A stretch of DNA of 41,338 nucleotides from a virus, in the IMG/VR virus record IMGVR_UViG_3300008113_000506, positions 1 through 41,338 of that record, one strand, 5' to 3'. How positions within the stretch are numbered: the stretch's first letter is position 1; the number at the start of each line of letters is the position of its first letter. Below, piece after piece: positions 38,114 to 41,338 of the stretch. The position numbers and the translations under genes are program-made. The notes under the pieces were generated by a model. It made no database searches. It worked only from the letters and a program-made list of their open reading frames with translations, and had not been told where the DNA came from.

Positions 38114-38497
38114 TTATCTGGCACCTTGAATTCTTAAGAATAATTCATCTTCGGATACTGCTTCTTGCTTCTCTTCGGCATTAGCAATTAATTCAGCCAA
38201 CTTTAAAATCTGGTCATTTGACTTAGACATTCTCTCTAAATACTTAGACATAACCTGTCCAGCACTCACATGGTCAGCAATAGTAGCAGCCGACATCGCC
38301 TGATAACAATCATTAAATAAAATCTTCGCCTTCTCTCTATCTTCCAAGGCATTCTCATAAATTTCTTTCCACAACAACTTCTTCTTCTCTTCTGTTGTAG
38401 ATAAATTGTCTAAAATATCAGAAAAATTTTGTAATTTATTATATTTTTTTTCCTGATCTTCTAACTTTTTAGTATAAATTTCAATTGAATCGCTCAT
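38114..38497 (-). CDS. Helical protein, candidate small terminase subunit, 127 aa
   Basis: An all-helical, highly charged protein. The core AGQVMSKYLERMSKSNDQILKLAELI resembles in pattern the T4 gp16 segment in which a helix ends in an MTxxNxxILKLxxxM motif, preceded by a DxxxA helix (DREKAKILFNDCYQAM). gp16 forms a ring that recognises DNA and activates the large terminase. The length is shorter than T4 gp16 (about 164 aa). The ATG at 38497 has GGGAGA a few bases upstream; a second in-frame ATG five codons earlier is less well placed. The large terminase lies 38 kb away in this window, so the pair would be split. Alternative: an unknown regulatory or scaffold protein. Confidence 0.6.
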   Translation of the reverse strand: MSDSIEIYTKKLEDQEKKYNKLQNFSDILDNLSTTEEKKKLLWKEIYENALEDREKAKILFNDCYQAMSAATIADHVSAGQVMSKYLERMSKSNDQILKLAELIANAEEKQEAVSEDELFLRIQGAR

Positions 38498-38524
38498 CGT
38501 AATATCTCCCATGTTAATACATGT

Positions 38525-38536
38525 CTATAATATTAC
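38525..38536 (-). promoter_or_regulatory. 12-base repeat GTAATATTATAG, copy 1
   Basis: The minus strand has GTAATATTATAG in the 50-base stretch between the sigma gene and the start at 38497. The same 12 bases recur at 39701-39712 before the membrane-protein gene. It resembles a bacterial -10 region (TATTAT), but no good -35 is evident. Possibly an early/middle promoter or operator. Confidence 0.4.
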
Positions 38537-38547
38537 GTATTGAACCC

Positions 38548-39396
38548 TTAAAATAAATCAAATAAATCTTCAGCTAAATCTTTGTTAATTTGTTTATATA
38601 CTTTACGAATAGAAGACAAGGCAGAACTCAATTCTGCGTTATTTAAACCAGAAATTTCCCTTAAATATACTAACACCGCCCGCTTATTCAGAAAATCCAG
38701 ATTGTCAATATTTTCAAATACAACTTTAATCGCCTCAATACATCTTTTTTCTCGATTATCTGTAATTGTTCGACACATATAGTCAATTGTATCATAAATT
38801 TGTTGTTGACGTTCAGCCGCAATCATCTGAGTTTCAGGATTAGAATCTTCGTCAACCATATAAGTTGATAAATTAATTTTAGGATATTTCTTTTGACTAC
38901 TTCTTTCCTCTTTTGGTTGAGTATTAGGGGTATAATTAGTATTTCCATCATCAATTACCACAGTTCTTTTAAATTGTTGATAATTTTTACGAGATCTAGC
39001 AATTAACCAATTTTTAGCAACTACATTAAAATAAGAAAACGCTTTTTTACCTTTAGACCCATCCCACTTTTGAATCGTTTCCCATAAAAAGAAGACACAA
39101 TCAGACTTCATAATGTCCATTTCATCATCAAATGACTTAAAACCATATACAGATACTAACTTATCTACTAACATTTCAAAGGCCGGCTTAATATCTTTTA
39201 AATAGATATCCCAACGCTCTTCATTAGTATCAGCCAACTTATATTCTTCTAACTTCTGTTGCGTATCTTTGGAAAAATATTGGTCTTCTTTCACAGGTTT
39301 TGCCACTTTTTCCTTCAAAATTGGTTCTTTTTTAGTTTTTTCAACTTTTTTTACATCATTTTCAGTAGAAACGTCATCACTTTTTTTGCGGGCCAT
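38548..39396 (-). CDS. Late RNA polymerase sigma factor, gp55-like, 282 aa
   Basis: Sigma region 2-like features are in the middle: an acidic DDEMDIMKSDCVFFLWETI, QKWDGSKGKKAFSYFNVVAKN and RSRKNYQQFKR. The W-D-x-K-G-x-x-A-F-S-Y-F pattern is typical of phage gp55-type factors, which direct host polymerase to late promoters with only a -10 box. The N-terminal 60 residues are lysine-rich, low-complexity and probably disordered. The C-terminal part, VYLREISGLNNAELSSALSS, has the look of a helix-turn-helix like sigma region 4. T4 gp55 is about 185 aa, so this version has extensions at both ends. AGAGGAAG precedes the ATG. The start overlaps the end of the membrane-protein gene by 20 bases. Confidence 0.82.
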   Translation of the reverse strand: MARKKSDDVSTENDVKKVEKTKKEPILKEKVAKPVKEDQYFSKDTQQKLEEYKLADTNEERWDIYLKDIKPAFEMLVDKLVSVYGFKSFDDEMDIMKSDCVFFLWETIQKWDGSKGKKAFSYFNVVAKNWLIARSRKNYQQFKRTVVIDDGNTNYTPNTQPKEERSSQKKYPKINLSTYMVDEDSNPETQMIAAERQQQIYDTIDYMCRTITDNREKRCIEAIKVVFENIDNLDFLNKRAVLVYLREISGLNNAELSSALSSIRKVYKQINKDLAEDLFDLF

Positions 39397-39691
39397 CGTT
39401 TTCTTCCTCTATTTCTTCTTCTTCAATAATTTCTTGATTAGTCAGCTTTTGAGCGATTAATAAAATCGAATCTTTTACACCTTTAATCTCACGCAAAACA
39501 TCACGCACCTCTTTTGAATCAAAAAAAATAGGGATATTTAAAATCTCTGAGATTTTTGCATACTTTTCATCCAATATATCTAAACTCTCTTCAATTACTT
39601 CCTGCATATTGATTATAATCATTGCAAATTTATAACAAAAGTAAACTGCAATCCCTAACAATATCAATAAAAATATAACAAAATATATCAC
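39377..39691 (-). CDS. Small single-span membrane protein, 104 aa
   Basis: Residues 2-26 form one hydrophobic helix (IYFVIFLLILLGIAVYFCYK) and the remainder is a charged, helical cytoplasmic or periplasmic tail ending in an acidic run EEEEIEEE. No catalytic or lysis motif is visible; with one span it could be a spanin- or holin-like protein, but the context is regulatory rather than lytic. GTG at 39691 is the likely start: an AGGA SD sits about eight bases before it, and the overlapping ATG is followed by TGA. It overlaps the sigma gene by 20 bases. A link between sigma function and the membrane is not supported by any motif. Confidence 0.68.
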   Translation of the reverse strand: MIYFVIFLLILLGIAVYFCYKFAMIIINMQEVIEESLDILDEKYAKISEILNIPIFFDSKEVRDVLREIKGVKDSILLIAQKLTNQEIIEEEEIEEENDGPQKK

Positions 39692-39700
39692 ATGAACATC

Positions 39701-39712
39701 CTATAATATTAC
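39701..39712 (-). promoter_or_regulatory. 12-base repeat GTAATATTATAG, copy 2
   Basis: This is an exact copy of the motif at 38525-38536. It lies ten bases before the GTG start of the membrane-protein gene and its last bases merge with the SD. If a promoter, its transcript would be almost leaderless, so a regulator or RNA element is equally possible. Confidence 0.38.
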
Positions 39713-39746
39713 TCATGCTTAAAATTTAATAAAACAAAGGTAGATG

Positions 39747-40211
39747 TTAAACGCTTAAATCCGGAACATACCAAATCACAATTCGAGTATTTGCTTCATT
39801 TGGATCATTAATATCAATTAATTGACCTAATAATTTACCATCAAATTTAATATAACTATCGCCTTCAACAATTGCTAATTCTGTTTTGCTAGGAGGGATT
39901 TCAAGACCATTAACAACTAATCTAAATTGATATGTTAAACCCGAATTTATTACTGCTGTTGTCACTTTAATACCCGTCATTTTAATTAATATATCAGTAG
40001 AATCCGAAAGTGGAGGAGGAAATATAACAGCTAATAATTCCTGAAATTCAATTTGTTCAGCGTATGTTGTTTCATAAACATAATTTTGACTTAATAATGC
40101 CCCATTACTATCAATGTCACCTACCCATAACTTATTCCATCTAATTCCATCCCGTCCTAAATCATGTTGTTTATCACCATTCGGTCTTAAAGAATTTTTT
40201 AAATTAGGCAT
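39747..40211 (-). CDS. Small structural/tail-fibre-type protein, 154 aa
   Basis: The N-terminus (LRPNGDKQHDLGRDGIRWNKLWVGDIDSNG) resembles the short turn often seen in phage tail-fibre and pre-neck proteins, where a repeat of the form D-L-G-x-x-x-x-R-W-x-x-L-W-V is used for trimer assembly. The rest is beta-rich (TYQFRLVVNGLEIPP, ANTRIVIWYVPDL). AAAGGAAAGA precedes the ATG. The gene is preceded by the 243-base gap, so it likely starts a transcript; a TGATAATTAAAAT box is seen near 40239. The role is inferred from the motif and not proved. Confidence 0.65.
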   Translation of the reverse strand: MPNLKNSLRPNGDKQHDLGRDGIRWNKLWVGDIDSNGALLSQNYVYETTYAEQIEFQELLAVIFPPPLSDSTDILIKMTGIKVTTAVINSGLTYQFRLVVNGLEIPPSKTELAIVEGDSYIKFDGKLLGQLIDINDPNEANTRIVIWYVPDLSV

Positions 40212-40454
40212 CGTCTTTCCTTTTTTATTTTAATTATCATTGTATTTCAAATAATAATATTTTAAAAAACCGTTTAAAAATTATATTTTATTAACGTTCA
40301 AAACATTTACTTGATGTCAATTACCCATTGGAATAAAGAAGAATTAAAATTTTATTATTTGATAATTCGAAATTTTAACAGGATATTTTTAAATTTAAAT
40401 GAAGATTCAATATCATTTGTATCATGTCATTAAAAAGAAGAAAAACATAAAGAA
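40212..40454. other. 243-base non-coding gap with hairpin and weak promoter-like box
   Basis: The longest gap in the window. On the minus strand it holds a hairpin with outer arms TTAAAATTT / AAATTTTAA (40370-40378 and 40344-40352) and inner ATTAT/ATAAT around a three-base loop, followed by TTCTTCTTT, so it may end the nuclease transcript. A TTGACA is present at 40315-40320 but no TATAAT at normal spacing. TGATAATTAAAAT at 40227-40239 lies 27 bases before the next ATG. No ORF or tRNA is apparent. Confidence 0.5.
40344..40378 (-). terminator. Possible A/U-rich terminator-like hairpin
   Basis: Nine-base perfect outer arms with a five-base inner stem (ATTAT/ATAAT) and loop CAA in the minus-strand RNA, about 65 bases after the nuclease stop. 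The downstream tract is T-rich but broken by C. It is weaker than a typical rho-independent terminator. Confidence 0.35.
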
Positions 40455-41294
40455 TTATTTGCAATGTTCAGTGTTTACAAAAGGACACCATTGACATGAA
40501 GTTTTATTTTTTAATGGCGTAGGATTAGGTTTTGTAATACCTTTTATCATCGATCGAACAACTTTCACAGCCTCTTCTACGCTCTTAGGTCCTGAACTAA
40601 TTGAGACCATCTGACACACCTTCTCAATTTTATCCACTTTCTTTAACAAAACAAAGGCACATTGCACATCCCGAGAACCTAAGCTGTTTTTTGTCATCCA
40701 AAAATGCTTATATAATAACAGCTGCATATGTGTCAAAAAATCCTGCTGCTTCTCCCAATCCCAACCACGAGCCGACGCCGTCTTCCAATCCAAAATATAA
40801 TATTTCCATTTGCCAGCTGTTTTCTGAGGCATTTTAATAATACAATCAATATATCCTTTAAACTTTAAAGGTAAATCTTGCATCTCCTCATACAACATCT
40901 CTTCAGCCGACACTGTCTCCCACTGCGGAAAATTCTCATCCATCCACTGAGGCAAGGCATTCACACTATTCTGTGCCCACAACAACCATTTTTCAAAAGG
41001 AATATGTTTATAATCTTTATTCTTCTTTTCCTGCTCTTCCCTCCATACACCATCAAATCCGACCCTCTCCCACTCTTTCCTTAAACTCTCTTCCATCTCC
41101 TGCAACTTTAATTCTTTCGTCTTTAAAAAATGCTCCACTGCATCATGTACAATTGAACCATAATACAAATGAGGACTCTCCTCAAAGGTTTCGATCTTAT
41201 CTAAATATAATAATTTATGACGCCAGGAACACTCTTTCCATACCCTTACCTCAGAATAAGAGACATGCTCTTTTAATAAATTAGTTGAAGACAT
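40455..41294 (-). CDS. PD-(D/E)XK nuclease, Cas4/RecB-type with Fe-S cysteines, 279 aa
   Basis: The nuclease core is clear: H50 in GSIVHDAVEHFL, D150 in FKGYIDCII, D169 and K171 in ILDWKT, and a QxxxY motif (Q191-Y195, MQLLLY). Four cysteines are placed as in Cas4 and AddB-type enzymes: C22 (KECSWRHK) near the N-terminus and C267, C270 and C278 at the C-terminus (CQWCPF, HCK), which would bind a 4Fe-4S cluster. It would degrade or process DNA ends during replication, recombination or host-DNA breakdown. The start ATG has a weak GA-rich SD. An AT-rich tract with TATAAT (first T at 41329, 35 bases upstream) lies before it at the right edge. Confidence 0.88.
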   Translation of the reverse strand: MSSTNLLKEHVSYSEVRVWKECSWRHKLLYLDKIETFEESPHLYYGSIVHDAVEHFLKTKELKLQEMEESLRKEWERVGFDGVWREEQEKKNKDYKHIPFEKWLLWAQNSVNALPQWMDENFPQWETVSAEEMLYEEMQDLPLKFKGYIDCIIKMPQKTAGKWKYYILDWKTASARGWDWEKQQDFLTHMQLLLYKHFWMTKNSLGSRDVQCAFVLLKKVDKIEKVCQMVSISSGPKSVEEAVKVVRSMIKGITKPNPTPLKNKTSCQWCPFVNTEHCK

Positions 41295-41338
41295 TTAAAC
41301 TCGTCTTTCTCTTAAGAAAATAATTATAATAAATATTA

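Noticed and set aside
40315-40320. TTGACA as a -35 promoter element
   Set aside because: The nearest TATAAT begins about 29 bases after it, too far for a sigma-70 promoter.
40395-40445. Sixteen-codon frame in the 243-base gap
   Set aside because: No SD precedes its ATG and it ends after 16 codons, as chance would give in AT-rich sequence.
40973-41284. Plus-strand open frame of 103 aa opposite the nuclease gene
   Set aside because: The opposite strand encodes the PD-(D/E)XK nuclease motifs and Fe-S cysteines; the plus-strand frame is Leu/Pro/Ser/His-biased, as expected of a shadow frame.
807-41294. Alternative genetic code with reassigned TGA or TAG
   Set aside because: TGA ends the resolvase and the 1347-aa gene, TAG ends the 1090-aa gene and TAA ends the others, each next to a plausible following start.
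1-41338. tRNA genes, CRISPR arrays or insertion sequences
   Set aside because: Gaps are too short for tRNAs except at 40212-40454, where no cloverleaf is seen; no spaced direct repeats or transposase motifs were found.

Overview
The window is a stretch of a very AT-rich tailed-phage genome, probably a large myovirus distantly related to T4. All 27 genes I can support lie on the minus strand, so transcription runs from high to low coordinates. They are packed with short overlaps or gaps of a few bases. The T4-like assignment rests on: a TerL-like large-terminase start, a gp55-type late sigma factor, gp25- and gp6-type baseplate wedge proteins, a gp7/gpI-type wedge domain, an Mre11-Rad50 (gp47/gp46-type) recombination nuclease, and TATAAATA-like boxes in front of several structural genes. 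TAA, TAG and TGA all end genes here, so the code is standard. Most starts have an AAAGGA/AGGA-type Shine-Dalgarno (SD) site. The host cannot be identified from this window.

Layout in transcription order. 41.3-38.1 kb: Cas4/RecB-type PD-(D/E)XK nuclease, a 243-base non-coding gap, a small structural protein, a small membrane protein, the late sigma factor and a helical protein that may be the small terminase subunit. 38.1-27.6 kb: baseplate module with a spike-like protein, an unrecognised 346-aa protein, gp25, gp6, a 652-aa baseplate/tail protein and a gp7/gpI-type wedge protein carrying two lectin-like domains. 27.6-12.5 kb: six unrecognised, Asn-rich, mostly very large proteins (393-1347 aa), probably structural by position. 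12.5-5.5 kb: a protein with a fibronectin III domain, two proteins with recognisable phage-appendage end motifs, and a large LamG-domain protein, probably tail fibre or other virion-surface parts. 5.5-0.6 kb: a recombination/replication cassette of RuvC-type resolvase, primase and a single-chain Mre11-Rad50 fusion, then a small zinc protein. 0.6-0 kb: one unrecognised small protein and the first 60 codons of the large terminase, cut by the window edge.

How it fits together (inference): the gp55-like sigma would direct host RNA polymerase to late promoters with TATAAATA-like boxes 25-35 bases before the starts of structural genes. RuvC, the nuclease fusion and the RecB-like nuclease would repair and debranch replicating DNA so that terminase can package it. 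The most unusual points are the Mre11-Rad50 fusion with a CX6C hook, lectin domains built into a core wedge protein, a sigma factor much longer than T4 gp55, and a 15-kb block of giant proteins that I cannot assign to any family.
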